64,000 nt of DNA from Leguminivora glycinivorella (Eukaryota; Arthropoda; Insecta; Lepidoptera; Tortricidae), in NCBI RefSeq assembly GCF_023078275.1, contig NC_062976.1:3286001-3350000 (forward strand). The letters are read 5' to 3'. The notes under the pieces are model-generated. The model saw only the letters and a list, made by a program, of their open reading frames with translations. It was not told the origin of the DNA and searched no databases. Both the position numbers and the translations under genes were made by a program. Below are positions 1 to 10,821 of the stretch, one piece after another; the stretch's first letter is position 1, and the number at the start of each line of letters is the position of its first letter.

Positions 1-1054
1 TGACAAGTCACTCAAGACAGTCAAGACAGACACTGGGTAGAAAGAAAGCGGCGCACACCTCTCGACACCCTTGAGTTCTATTTCTATCGGTGTTGCCCTT
101 AAGCCATCTACAATGCTGCTTTTTATGTGGGCGAGTCACCGTCTGCTGGAAATAAAATTGGTAACCGCTCAGTAGGTATTTAGTCCATCACTTTCATCCA
201 ATAGCCCAGTTCATTTGAGATTCAACCAGCTTTCCAAGTCCTTACATCTTGGCGGCATCCTGCCGCGTACGCCCCGTGACACAGGCAATGACAGGGGTAC
301 ATGCTGTAAGGGGTACATTCCCTCGATGTACCCCTTACATTTCATGAAAGTGTCAAAAGTGTTTCCACGTTTTAGTTTCGGCTAGGCGGTATTCTTGTGA
401 GATATTCTCTGCTGTGTGAAAAACATCAACTTTGATCATGTTGTTATTTGTTTTATTGCAATCAATGGAAATTATCTTGAAGTGGTACAGCTTGGCCATG
501 CATTATTCCAATTACAGTGCAATTACCTCCGCTAAAATTCAATGAACCTTGTAAAGTATTACGTCAATGTAATATTATGTAGCTGCATAGATTACCATCA
601 AGTTAATTACTTCATTCATTATGAATTAATGAACCATATTTTTTCTTTAGTATTGAGGCAACCTTATGAAGAAGTAGTAAGTAATGTAGAAGTTGCAGAA
701 CATTCTCATAATTTCTAATTCATGAGAAAATTAATTATCTTCATTTGATGTTTGAGTTACTGTTCTGGGGGTCGAGGATCTTGGGCAGGTATAGAGAGAC
801 AAACGATGTTGCTTCATTCAGGTCTATTTCAAAAGTGGAAGTACTTGGGTGGTGAGTCTTCGACCGACACCCCTGCTGGGGTGTGAGTGGCCCCCTCCGC
901 GCTGGGCGCTGAGGGCTGTGTCGGGGCGCGCCCCATCCTTGTGGGGCGGTCTGCCGTTGTCTTTTTGGGGATGACAGGGCGTTCTAGTAATTGCTAGCCC
1001 TACCGCTACCGGCCGTTATCCAACCCCGCGACCCCTAGCCACGGTGATGCAGTT
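1..1054. other. Unassigned sequence with a GC-rich block
   Basis: No gene is recognised. From about 776 to 1050 composition becomes GC-rich, unlike the AT-rich flanks. Such blocks in this kind of genome are often decayed LINE coding sequence, but I could not identify a protein here. Confidence 0.3.
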
Positions 1055-1057
1055 TTA

Positions 1058-1189
1058 CGGCCCAGCCACAACATTGGTCTAAGCGCGGCAGCCATACGTG
1101 CGACTGAAAAGTCCCATAGCTGTGTCTCGCTCCAATGTATGGCCGCCGCTCACCGCTGTCGCGCTTAGACCAATGTCGTGGCTGAGCCG
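1058..1189. mobile_element. 132-bp MITE, PIF/Harbinger-like, TTA duplication
   Basis: Termini CGGCCCAGCCACAACATTGG and its near-complement at the right end form a TIR of about 30 bp ending in TTAGACCAATGTCGTGGCTG. TTA flanks both sides (1055-1057 and 1190-1192). A 3-bp TWA duplication is typical of PIF/Harbinger elements. Related copies lie at 51989-52134 and, without the left half, at 48768-48877. It has no coding capacity. Confidence 0.7.
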
Positions 1190-1259
1190 TTAAGGGATAA
1201 GCATGACGTTATTACTAATATTGATAATACCGCCACCTATCGGCGGTATTGGGAACTAC

Positions 1260-2103
1260 ATAACTCTCTTAACCTATATCGACTGGGAACATGCGATCCT
1301 TGAGGTAAGTAAGTCATCTAGGGTTCGGAATAGTATGTAAAAGCAATCATAGATGGCGCTATCAACAGATGACAAGTTGACAGTTACACACTAGAATTTG
1401 TTATCAACTCATCAACATGTTGCTACTCTTATTTTGTGTTTTTTCTATTTTAGATATCTCTACTAACATTTTCTACCTACACAACTACCAATAAACTACA
1501 TCTTAGAAATGTCCGTACGTGCAATAAAGAATGTATTGTCCAGCAATTTCTTGCAGCACGTGCATTAGTGCAGTTTCCCGTGCCATTGTGCACAAATACC
1601 ACGTTATTTCTGTTCGATTGCACTTTAGTTTCCTTCACACTAAACCGAGGGCTCTATTAAGACTTTACAACTCCAAATCGTATTAGTAGTGCTAGTCATA
1701 GACATAGAAAAAAATCTATACTACACGGTGTAACATGAGAAAACCGAATAATTTTAATAGGGTATTCCTCATTATATTAGAAGACTAAAATGTCATATAA
1801 ACTTTTCTGGATTTCGCCTACTTTCAGGGTTATATTAAGCATTAAAAAAAATAACAATTAGGTAAGTACATTATTTTTCAGAACAAAAAGCTGTTTTGAT
1901 GACGATGACGCTGTTATCGGGCATAATTATAACTATCCTCGTTGATAAATATCAAAGAGTAACTAGGTAGTCACTCGTTGCAAAAAAATGTTCTTTTAGA
2001 AAAAAAAATGTAAATTTTTATTTTAAGTGCCAGTTTCACGAATAATATTTACTTTTTATGTGAAATACACCAAAAAAAAACGCAAAAAAAATACACAAAT
2101 AAA
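1260..2103. other. AT-rich stretch, no gene seen
   Basis: Low-complexity A/T-rich DNA with poly-A and poly-T runs. No open frame with codon bias and no recognisable repeat termini were found. Confidence 0.3.
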
Positions 2104-2105
2104 GG

Positions 2106-2180
2106 TCGGGAGCTACGATGCCACAGACAGACAGACAGACAAATACGTCAAACTTACGTCGTTTTTGCGTCGGGGGTAAA
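2106..2180 (+). repeat. 3' fragment of the GTCGGGGGTT repeat family
   Basis: It contains GGGAGCTACGATGCCACAGA, a GACA run, then CGTCGTTTTTGCGTCGGGGG. The same ordered blocks end the fuller copies at 15392-15640 and 22121-22314, so this is a 5'-truncated member. A short open frame across it is a repeat artefact. Confidence 0.75.
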
Positions 2181-2884
2181 AATATTACAATTCTAAAGGC
2201 TAATAGATATCAAAAGAAGAAATTAGGAGCGTTAAGAACAGTGAAATACCTTCACGCCATCGTTTCGGGGCTCTATTCGACTGTCAAAACTGACGTTTCT
2301 TGTTGATATTTCGTTGACATGGGAAAGATCATGATTGTCGATCAAAATTAAACAATGGGAATCCACAGTTACCAAACCAAACTAATCGTATGGGTATTTC
2401 CATTAATTATTTTTGACGCGGATTCAAGAAAACGCGAGTTTTTGATTACTAAACTTACTTTGACGTTTTTACTTAGTTGCCCATGATAATAACAATAGGA
2501 TCATACCTACTATGTATTAACATGCCAATCTTAGCTGTTAGCGATTTAGACAGCATCGCCGGTGCAAATGTTATTTTAAACGTCAAGTTTCAATTGACGT
2601 TTAACCTAACCTAACAATCAAGGTTATCAAAATTGTTGCCAGATTAGCATAGAAAAATAACAAAAGAAGGTTAATTTTTACTAGGTAAAATAATATAGCT
2701 AATGCTTTTATCCGTTTTGGTAATACAGTTGATCGAAACAACATGATAAAATCAACTGTCTTACGAAATCAGACACTACACTACGCAGAGACAGATAAGG
2801 CAACGGCGCCACGCTTTTTGTCTTAATTTGTTTTTCTTTGTATTTTCGTACAAAGATACAAAATTTAAAGATTTTTTGCCCCAT

Positions 2885-3125
2885 GTGGTGAGTGCCCCAT
2901 GGGTTAAGAATTTCACCACCCCCTTTCTTCCCGTGGGTGTCGTAGAGGTCGACTGTGGGATATGGGTTAAATTATGGCGTAGGCGAGAGGCTGGCAACCT
3001 GTCACTGCAATGTCGCAATTTGGATTTCTTCCAACCCCTTTTGGCCAAGAATGACACTGAAACTTAGCAGTTCTTGTGCTCTGCCTACCTCCTTATGGGA
3101 TACAGGCGTGATTATGTGTATGTAT
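2885..3125 (+). mobile_element. SINE-like dispersed repeat (ACTGTGGGATATGGG type)
   Basis: Shares TGTGGGATATGGGTTAAATT, a TGTCACTGCAATGTC block and a terminal GGGATACAGGCGTGATTATG with inverse copies at 17852-18080 and 31985-32195 and a fragment at 28728-28850. These recurrences mark it as a dispersed repeat. Open frames on both strands here are not genes. Confidence 0.7.
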
Positions 3126-3328
3126 GTATTTTTATATGTTTTGCAGTACGCTGTATTTTAGTAGCTATAGGTTCCTGAGTCTCGGAATCAATTGTTTTGT
3201 TTATAAATTTTGTACAAATACAAAAAATTGGATTGAGGAGGATACTGTAAAGACAGTACAGGACATTACATTTTAGTAAATAAAGTAAAATAAATAAAAC
3301 TACTGAAATTACTCTACTAAAACTACTC

Positions 3329-3410
3329 GGCGGTCGAGGTGATGCAATGGTTTAGCACGTCAGCCGCAATAGCTGGAGACTCGGGTTCGATCACCAGGCT
3401 TGATCGCTTT
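3329..3410 (+). mobile_element. tRNA-derived SINE head
   Basis: GTGATGCAATGGTTTAGCAC resembles a pol III A box region, and about 35 bp downstream GGTTCGATCACC resembles a B box (GGTTCGANTCC). Spacing fits a tRNA-type promoter, but the cloverleaf is not intact, so it is a SINE head rather than a tRNA gene. An A/T-rich repeat tail (AAATAAAG, AAATAAAA) lies just before it and may belong to an older element. Confidence 0.5.
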
Positions 3411-3659
3411 TTCTTTAGTGTATGGTATCTATTTCAGTTTATAACTTTTAAAATTACCATTTTAGACAGTTTTCCATGTCGAATAAGGCTCCAGTATTGC
3501 TACGTGAAGTATTTCTTCCGATTGCACGTTCCTTTTAAATTGCACTCCATTGTACCTACGTGTCCCGGGTAATTGTGGCACGGAGTGTAAACAATTCTGG
3601 AGTTTTAAAGGTTGGACACTGGTTTGATTCTTTAACTTTTGTCACTACCATTTTCAAGC

Positions 3660-3895
3660 TCCGACGCAAAAACGACGGGGTGTTACGAGTATAAGTTTGA
3701 CGTGTCTGTCTGTGTGTCTGTCTATCTGTCTGTTTGTTGTCTGTCTGTGTACCTATGTGTCTGTGTATGGCATAAGCTCCCGAACCGATGAACCGATTTA
3801 CTTAGATTATAATCTTTTTTTTTCAGAAGCTGAATTAGTCGGGAGTGTTCTTAGCCATTTTTGATGAAAATCAATCTACTATGTCGGGTGTTTTT
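3660..3895 (-). repeat. GTCGGGGGTT-family repeat with degenerate GACA array
   Basis: Read on the minus strand it shows the same blocks as 15392-15640: a start near CCGACATAGTAG, then GGGAGCTTATGCCATAC, a (GACA)n-like tract, and CGTCGTTTTTGCGTCGG. The GACA tract is interrupted by point changes, so this is an older copy. Confidence 0.75.
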
Positions 3896-4464
3896 TTTTT
3901 AATTTAAATTTTGTATTGTGGATATATTTCCTTTAAATTCAAGAAATATTCTTTAGTTTCTTATCTTTTATTGTTATTCATTATAATTCGAATGTACCTA
4001 TGAAAAATACACAGGGACCATTTGGACCAACCATCTAAAGTAACATGGTCACAATCACACAATTGTTTACACCTATATTTTTTTTATTGTTCAAGAAGTA
4101 GTATGTTTTATTGTTCAAACTAACAGCTCCATGTAGTGGCAAAATTTAATGTATTACCTATCGTTGTCAGACATATTTTTAAGTTTCTAAAATCAAGGTA
4201 GGTACAATTTAATTTTCTAAATATTTTAACTACTAAATTAAAAGTTTCCCTGGAAGGTGCGTTTCCGTGTAATATCTATACCGAGTCGATTCCGCCGTCC
4301 ACTTGAGCGCGCGAGGGTTTCACAAAGACATTTCCTTCTGGGGAATTTCAATTTGGGGCCGATACGGCGATGACACTGGTTGATCGCGCCAGGCTTTGTC
4401 GTGTTACGATACTGGATAGTAAAACAGTAGGTCAAAGCCTTTACCGTGAGTTCATGACGTTCTA

Positions 4465-4708
4465 CACTGAGAGAAATTACAACCAGTTTTCATGTTCGTT
4501 CAACAAGTTTTTTGGTTAAAATAGCGCCTACGTGCTCTTTGGTTCAAACAACAAGCTACTTGTCATTTGAATCGGCAATATATTTGAATCTACAAGTCGA
4601 TTTTATAAAAACAACCTGACACATATTGTTTTGACGTTTGGCTGATTCAAACGGATAAACCGCAACAAGTCGAACTTGTTAAATTCACAATGCAAATTTC
4701 TCTCAGTG
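4465..4708. mobile_element. 244-bp MITE with CACTGAGAGAAATT termini
   Basis: 14-bp perfect TIRs: CACTGAGAGAAATT at the left and AATTTCTCTCAGTG at the right. TA flanks both ends. A second copy at 8506-8754 is nearly identical internally, which defines the exact borders. Internal sequence shows no coding capacity. Superfamily is undecided: TA would suggest Tc1/mariner, but the second copy is flanked by TG on both sides. Confidence 0.85.
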
Positions 4709-4890
4709 TAGAATACACTACGTTACTTAAATAAATAAATAAATATTGCTTAACCCTTCGTCTGTGTTTGCCAAGGATCCTAACATAGGGCGTTGGATTT
4801 TAAAAATGTATGTCAAAGTTAATTATTTTATGACATTTTTTTGACAGAAATAGACGACGGGTGAATGGAGTAAACGTCATTGTCGGCAAG

Positions 4891-5651
4891 CAAGTGAAAT
4901 AGTGAATGTGGAAACAGCAGAATATCTACCTTGATATATTCTAACATTTTTAGAGATGCCTATGCTAAGTATTTATTCTTTCGTCTTTTCGCTATACCTC
5001 ATGTGTTTATCGCTTTCGCCGCGAAAGTAAACAGCGCCCCCAAATTGTTACCTAGAAGCAAAGATTACACTGACTTTGGCACTGTCAACGATTGTCATTT
5101 TGACTAAGCCCCATTTGTCATTTTGCTAGTCCCGTAGCGTAGACAAGGGGCCAATCACTCACGATATAATTATATTATATTATCAAAGACATGTAACTCC
5201 GTATAGACAGATAAAGTCTAAAAAAAAACGTACCTCGGAACCATAGAGAAAGAGGTACGGTGGGCTAGATGGCGATACACCTTTGGGTGACTCTCGGCTA
5301 GATGGCGCTAATAATGATATTTGTTTGACATATTAACACATATCAAGCTAAGAATACGGGCCAAATTGTCAAAGCTGAGGTTCAAAAGTTTTAAGCCTGT
5401 GTCGAGAGATGGCAGTACTGGCACTGTGATTACACATTTTTCTTTGGCAGTAACTCTCTAGAAACTCGATCCTCTTTGATATTATCTACGCAACTATCTG
5501 TGACCTGTGGCGCGCTAATACGGAAAAGCGATAAATTTATGAGGTATAGCGAAAAGACGAAAGAAGAAATACTTATCATAAGTATCTAAAAATGTTAGAA
5601 TATATCAAGCTAGAAGATATCCTGCTGTTTCCACATTCACTATTTCACTTG
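4891..5651. mobile_element. 761-bp foldback element with long inverted arms
   Basis: The left arm, starting CAAGTGAAATAGTGAATGTG, is matched in reverse complement by the right arm ending CACATTCACTATTTCACTTG. Pairing continues inward through TATATTCTAACATTTTTAGA and TTTCGTCTTTTCGCTATACC, giving arms of well over 100 bp. The middle carries a unit shared with 49190-49405 in the opposite orientation (CTCCGTATAGACAGATAAAG). No transposase is visible. Confidence 0.75.
5188..5415 (+). repeat. CTCCGTATAGACAGATAAAG repeat unit
   Basis: Lies inside the 4891-5651 foldback. Its reverse complement recurs at 49190-49405, including AGATGGCGATACACC and the TTTTAAGCCTGTGTCGAGAG block. Two copies in opposite orientation, 44 kb apart, show a dispersed family. 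Confidence 0.7.
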
Positions 5652-5772
5652 TCGAACCGTTCAAGTGAAAAAATATTAAAAATCTTGCTCGTTAGGGAAC
5701 CGATTGTGAGCGTACGTATTGCGAGAAAACAAATTAGGGGGGAATTGGGGCACAATGAACTGTGTTGCAGCA

Positions 5773-5918
5773 GGGGTGGCTCACTCCGCGATTCTTTCGC
5801 AGAGTCACAAGCACTTGCCGGCGGCCGCGCATTCGCGGCCCGTTCAGTGGTGACATCCTTCGCGCGGCGCAATAGAATTCAATGTCGATGTCGGCTGCTC
5901 GCGTGCGGTCCGTTTGTT
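5773..5918 (+). repeat. GC-rich dispersed repeat, copy 1
   Basis: Contains GCCGGCGGCCGCG, CGCGGCCCGTTCAGTGG and GCTGCTCGCGTGCGGTCCGT. The same blocks appear reverse-complemented at 9872-10011. GC-rich islands of this kind could be mistaken for coding exons; the duplication argues for a repeat. Confidence 0.7.
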
Positions 5919-5929
5919 AAAACGTGAAA

Positions 5930-6500
5930 GGCGCCATTTTGTGAACATCAAATCAGTACTTGTTATCATAATATAATATATTTATATTCTGTGGTTGCAG
6001 TTAAACTTTGCACGTATAAACTCACGCCTGTCCACGTGAAACTGCTCAAGTTTCAATGCCATTCATATTAGCAATTATAAGTAAAGTAGTGGTGCAATGC
6101 CTCTGGGCCTATTTTAGACATTAGTTAGATTTCAAGTTTATTCTTAGTTTCTTATATAATTATGTAAATATGTTCATGTAAATAAAGATATTTAAATAAT
6201 TTAAACTGATAAAAACAAAGAAGTGAAAGAAGACGAAATATCAGTGCCAGATTGCAACGAGTACTCGCCAAAATAAAACCACCAACATTCTTTGAGTTTC
6301 TCTATCAAGATAAGGTACATACCTACTACATACTTGAATTCCGAGTAAAGTGAACTAATTGAGTTGTGAACGAACTAATTATGAACGAAGTTATCTAAGC
6401 ATGCAGGTGCGAACGGTTCGCTCATTCGTTCTTCCGCTCGCAGAAGCAAAGACAAATAAATAATGTAGACGACGAGCGTTAAATTTTTATAACGACAGGG
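5930..6500. other. Unassigned AT-rich sequence
   Basis: Contains AATAAAG-type motifs near 6182 that could be polyadenylation signals by chance. No exon or repeat border was recognised. Confidence 0.25.
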
Positions 6501-6512
6501 TTAGGTTATTAT

Positions 6513-6584
6513 CAGAGATCGGACGGATTTGCGACATTCTTAGTGACTTTTAGTATGAGATGACGCACAAAAATCCGATCTCTG
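6513..6584. mobile_element. 72-bp hAT-type mini-MITE with 8-bp duplication
   Basis: Termini CAGAGATCGGA and TCCGATCTCTG are inverted. The flanks GTTATTAT at 6505-6512 and 6585-6592 are identical, an 8-bp target duplication as expected for hAT transposition. At 72 bp it can carry little beyond transposase recognition ends. Confidence 0.85.
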
Positions 6585-6769
6585 GTTATTATAGAAATTG
6601 GTATGTCTTTCGAATTTTTTTTTGAATAACTTAACTGCAAGGTCACCAGATTTTACCAATGACGATTCATAGATAATAGAAAAAAAACTTGATTAATTTT
6701 TATCTACATTTTATTCTTTATAAACTAAACACCTCGGACTTGACGAAAAACTAATACATTACATCTTTT

Positions 6770-7010
6770 ATTTGGGTTTCTTCTATTTGGCATAACTTTA
6801 ATTGTCCAAAAGGATTTTCGCATAACAGACTTCGAGTAATCGATTTTCGCCGAATGTTAATTTGGCAGAAACTTATTTGTCATAATCTAAAATAATACGA
6901 ATATTACTTTGTCCGAAAATAAGTTCGCATAATTCTGTTTACGCGGATTGTTTTTATGAATAAAATTAATTCGCAAAATTAATTGGCATATTTCTTAAAA
7001 TCAGATTATC
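6770..7010. repeat. Degenerate periodic repeat around TTTGGCATAA
   Basis: A short motif recurs roughly every 20-30 bp: TTTGGCATAA, TTTCGCATAA, TTTCGCCGAA, TTTGGCAGAA, TTTGTCATAA, TTCGCATAA, TTGGCATA. Units vary in sequence but keep the T(3)-G/C-rich core-A(2) shape. No protein is encoded. Confidence 0.5.
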
Positions 7011-7019
7011 CACCCATAC

Positions 7020-7685
7020 TAAATGCTGTCAAGAGAGTCGGTTTGGTTAGGTTAGAACTGCGACCTTAACAAATACAACATTTTGCCAAGAATTTCGGTT
7101 AGGTTAGGTTAGAACTGCAACATTAATAAGTATAGTACCTATGATAAAAATTCCGCGTGGTAAATTTCGACTAAACCATATAATATATGTTATGCAGAAA
7201 TAATTTAAAATAATTTTGAAATCGCGAATTGCGGTTTGTATGGAAACGAGAAAAAGTCCCAGGTTAACATTGCCCACCCATTGTGGCATGAGAGATTCGA
7301 TAGTGTCGGTTAAATCTCTACAGCAAACGGCATCATTGCCCAAATCCTTATATTGGTCTTTATTACATCTTAGATAATGTCGATATTTGCGTCAAAAATC
7401 AACGCGGGCAATGTTGGCTAGAAGTCCACATAACTTTGCCCGCAATCAAAATTAATCGAAAGTCGGATTAAATATTAATTTTTAATAAATATTTCTGAAA
7501 AAAAAAAACGCATTCATATAATTTTAAAGTTGCAGTAGAAAATAAATTTCACACAGACACTCATAGAACTTTTAAAAAATATTTGCAATTTTTCGTAAAA
7601 AGTGGGCAATGATGGCATATTTCACGGTACGTAATATGTTTGTGAAGAAATTCATGTTTGATACAAACTATTTTCGCTGACTTTC
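7020..7685. other. Unassigned; short TTAGG runs
   Basis: GGTTAGGTTAG occurs near 7046 and three TTAGG units near 7098. These are too short for an interstitial telomere. The rest is AT-rich with no gene seen. Confidence 0.3.
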
Positions 7686-7687
7686 GG

Positions 7688-7715
7688 GCCCGTCGTTTTT
7701 GCGTCGGGGGTTAAA
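7688..7715 (+). repeat. 3' end fragment of the GTCGGGGGTT family
   Basis: CCGTCGTTTTTGCGTCGGGG followed by GTTAAAA, the conserved 3' terminus of the family, here without its body. Confidence 0.6.
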
Positions 7716-8416
7716 AGAAGAACTTAAATGGCTAAAGACAAAAAGGATACATCACATTATGATTCATTTGGAGCTAAACTAACTTTGTATTTAGACAGTC
7801 TTCGTTAATAACTTGTCTTTCACTGAACGAATTATTACCAATTAGATTAAGAGTTGTGACGAGTGTGAAGGAAGTTTCTAACATTTGAAAATGTATCTTA
7901 AGTCTTAATGTTAAAGTTGTTTTTGCAACAACGTATTTCAGGATGGATTTCTCAAAACAGTAGTCAAATTCTGCTTGCAGTCCTGTATGAGCAAGAGACA
8001 GCTAAACTATAGCTATATTATATGTATAATAATAGTCACCACACGGTGTATAAAGAAAAGACGAAATTGCGTTTCTCTGTAAATGAAAGAAACTACATTT
8101 AAAGTCCTTTCTTTAGCAGTTCTTTATAAAACAATTATATTTTGTATCATGAATAAATCTTTCTATATTTTTATCCGTCATTTAAGACAATGTCAATTAT
8201 GACACCGAACTTGTTTATGGTCAATGCGGATAGACAAGTTTGGTAATAAAGAAAGAGGTTTATACCGATTTTATTTACATATGATTTAGTATACGCTAGA
8301 TTGAGATCTCAGATCATATACATAACACTAGAGAGCGGACGAGCTGGTGGATATGTCGCAGATGTTAGCTCACTGAGCACAGCGTGATGACACGACTTGC
8401 TGGCCATTCCCATGTA

Positions 8417-8975
8417 CAGTCAACCAATGAGTAAGCACACTCAAAGGTTATGACAGATGGCGCCACCCTATTAGTCCATTGGACAAATAAAGAATTTCGT
8501 ACGTGCACTGAGAGAAAATACAACCAGTTTTCATGTTCGTTCAACAAGTTTTTTGGTTAAAATAGCGCCTACGTGCTCTTTGGTTCAAACAACAAGCTAC
8601 TTGTCATTTGAATCGGCAATATATTTGAATCAACAAGTCGATTTTATAAAAACAACCTGACACATATTGTTTTAAACATACGTTTGGCTGATTCAAACGG
8701 ATAAACCGCAACAAGTCGAACTTGTTAAATTCACAATGCAAATTTCTCTCAGTGTGAGAGCGAGAAGATGATATTTGTTTTCAATGACAGTGACATGCCT
8801 AGACACTTGCACAGGCACCGCCTGGCTGGATAAAATGTCAGTGTGCCTCCTCATTAGAACTAGGCCACTGTAGAACTATATCATAGTGACGTTATTAATC
8901 AGTTTGTAAGAAATCTCTTACTGCTTGTTATTTTGACATGGTTGTAGAGAGCCTAGGGTTCCAATTGGTTGACTG
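8417..8975. mobile_element. TA-flanked MITE (CAGTCAACCAAT ends) with nested MITE
   Basis: TIRs CAGTCAACCAAT and ATTGGTTGACTG, flanked by TA on both sides. These are the same ends as the 135-bp MITE at 10949-11083, so the families are related, but the interior differs and is longer. The MITE at 8506-8754 is inserted inside; without it the element is about 310 bp. Confidence 0.75.
8506..8754. mobile_element. 249-bp MITE with CACTGAGAG ends, copy 2
   Basis: Nearly identical to 4465-4708, with TIRs CACTGAGAGAAA and TTTCTCTCAGTG. It carries a few extra bases near the right third (TTTTAAACATACG). Its flanks are TG and TG rather than TA. Its position within the CAGTCAACC element shows that it arrived later. 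Confidence 0.85.
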
Positions 8976-9504
8976 TACATGGACAATTAGACATGTACTT
9001 CGTCCATCTATAAGTGTGAATATTTTGACAGAATAACTATTTGATGATCAAATCAACGGTAATAATTGTATAGGGAACTTGACTGTAGTTAAAATATTTT
9101 ATACCATGCACAAAATAAAGCATCAGATAATTATAAGACAAACACGGCTAGAAGTTATTTTTAATGACATTTATTAAGTCAGGTAGAAATATACAAATTA
9201 ACTGAGTTCACAGTGACGTCACTCAATTCAATTTCATATAAATTCCACATCAGCAAGTCATTCAACATCGTTTTGACATTTCTTAAAAAGAAGCTGATTT
9301 GACTAGGAGGAAAGTAGCCTGTTGCAATATCGAGTTTTTAATCAACTTTTATTATGTTCTGGTAAAGTATTTCTCAGTATTCTGAACAATATACCCCCAT
9401 CAGTAAAGTTCGTAAATTGATTATCACGATTTCCTTCCTTAATTACTTTTTATTATTGGCATTAATGAAGCATTCAAGTTCTTAATTATAATTTATGTTT
9501 ACAG

Positions 9505-9589
9505 TGATTCTAAAGACAGCCATCTCCTTCAAGTTGACCTTATTCATAAAATATCTGCAATGGACGACGAGACCAATGATGATGATGAG
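9505..9589 (+). CDS. Candidate internal exon of an unidentified host gene
   Basis: An 85-bp open stretch lies between a good acceptor (TTTATGTTTACAG) and a strong donor (GAG|GTATGT). One leftover base precedes 28 codons, giving DSKDSHLLQVDLIHKISAMD followed by DETNDDDE. It ends in phase 0. The acidic C-terminal run continues in style with the candidate exon at 10665. No homologue is recognised. If translation began here, the ATG at 9560-9562 would give MDDETNDDDE. Splice signals and frame are seen; the gene itself is inferred. Confidence 0.4.
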
Positions 9590-9871
9590 GTATGTATATA
9601 ATTATACAGACTAGGTATATAATTATACCTAATAACACAATAAAAATAGCTTTGTATTTCAGTAATGCACTTATAATAAAGTTTTTACTTAAATTTTTAC
9701 TGTTTTGGATGGGTCATCATGTCATCAATAAATAAACTTAAATTACTTTCCGTTTTTTTTTTGTTTTATGCTTCACAATTTTTTACATACTTACAATTTT
9801 GAATTGGACCACAGAATATATAATAGTACAAGTATAGAAGGCTTACACCTTTTAAATTCTTACCTACATTA

Positions 9872-10011
9872 ACAAACGGACCGCACGCGAGCAGCCGACA
9901 ATGAATTCTATTGCGCAGCGCGGAGGTTGCCGCCACTGAATGGGCCGCGAAGTCGCGGCCGCCGGCATGTACCTGTAACGCGGCGATGGGGTTGCGGAGC
10001 GAGCCGCCCTT
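9872..10011 (-). repeat. GC-rich dispersed repeat, copy 2
   Basis: Reverse-complement partner of 5773-5918, with matching ACGGACCGCACGCGAGCAGC, GAATTCTATTGCGC and GCGGCCGCCGGC blocks. Divergence between the copies is visible throughout. Confidence 0.7.
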
Positions 10012-10078
10012 GATGGGATTAAAAAGTTTCGATGACCGCGCTATCTCAGGAAGAGCAGTACATGCTGTAACTACATAT

Positions 10079-10257
10079 CCATACTAATATTATAAATGGG
10101 AAAGTGTGTGTGTCTGTTTGTTTGTCCGTCTTTCACGGCAAAACGGCGTGACGAATTGACGTGATTTTTTAAGTTGAGATAGTTGAAGGGATGGAGAGTG
10201 ACATAGGCTACTTTTTGTCTCTTTCTAACGCGAGCGAAGCCGCGGGCAAAAGCTAGT
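10079..10257 (+). mobile_element. Lep1-like Helitron-type nonautonomous element
   Basis: Runs from CCATACTAATATTATAAATG through TTTCACGGCAAAACGG to GAAGCCGCGGGCAAAAGCTAGT. The CTAGT terminus and lack of TIRs or target duplication fit a Helitron-like element. Further copies are at 14817-14968, 17067-17247, 53045-53126 and 62695-62980, all in the opposite orientation. Confidence 0.7.
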
Positions 10258-10664
10258 GTTTCTATAAAGAACCCAGCTTGTGATGATCCTTAACGCATCA
10301 ATTGCAGAATCCTGTTCAATGTTGCTGTTCATTGGCTAGATCAAATCGCCTCTCGATTAGTTTACCAAGCCTCACAAGGTAATGTATGGCAGTATCTTAA
10401 TGCGGAAGCCAACAGGCATCTGCCAAGTATGCCATATTCATTCGATTTTTAATTGTATATACTATGGCAGCACAGCAGGTGGTGACCCGTCATTCGTAAT
10501 ATGCGCCATCATAAAAAATAACGATCAGAAGTAACACCAGCATGAATGGCTCAGGGGTGTCGAGAGGTAGTGTTCGTTTCCTTCGAAGTTACTCGTGGCG
10601 TTATGCCCTTCAACTCTTCCAACCCTGAATCTATAGCTTAAATAAACGGTTCCTCTGTGGACAG

Positions 10665-10739
10665 TCAATGGAGGCGACCGACGATGACACGCTGGAGACG
10701 GAGACCCTGACCGACTCTCGGGAACACTCAGGTCCTTAA
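10665..10739 (+). CDS. Candidate acidic exon of an unidentified host gene
   Basis: Follows the acceptor TTCCTCTGTGGACAG. In phase 0, matching the end of the 9505-9589 candidate, it reads SMEATDDDTLETETLTDSRE then HSGP and a TAA at 10737-10739. The region is GC-richer than its surroundings and strongly acidic. A possible but weak donor (CAG|GTCCTT) at 10731/10732 could end the exon before the stop. No domain is recognised, so this is a coding candidate only. Confidence 0.4.
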   Translation, partial: SMEATDDDTLETETLTDSREHSGP

Positions 10740-10821
10740 TTGGGTTCGTTTTCTCCCCAACAGAAATGTTCTTTGATCTTATTAATTAATGATTATACGC
10801 TAACATTTAATCGATCGATTT

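Noticed and set aside
5592..5927. 111-codon frame as a gene
   Set aside because: It spans the end of a foldback element and a GC-rich repeat that recurs at 9872-10011.
7040..7115. TTAGG repeats as an interstitial telomere
   Set aside because: Only two or three units at each place; GGTTAGGTTAG is common in dispersed lepidopteran repeats.
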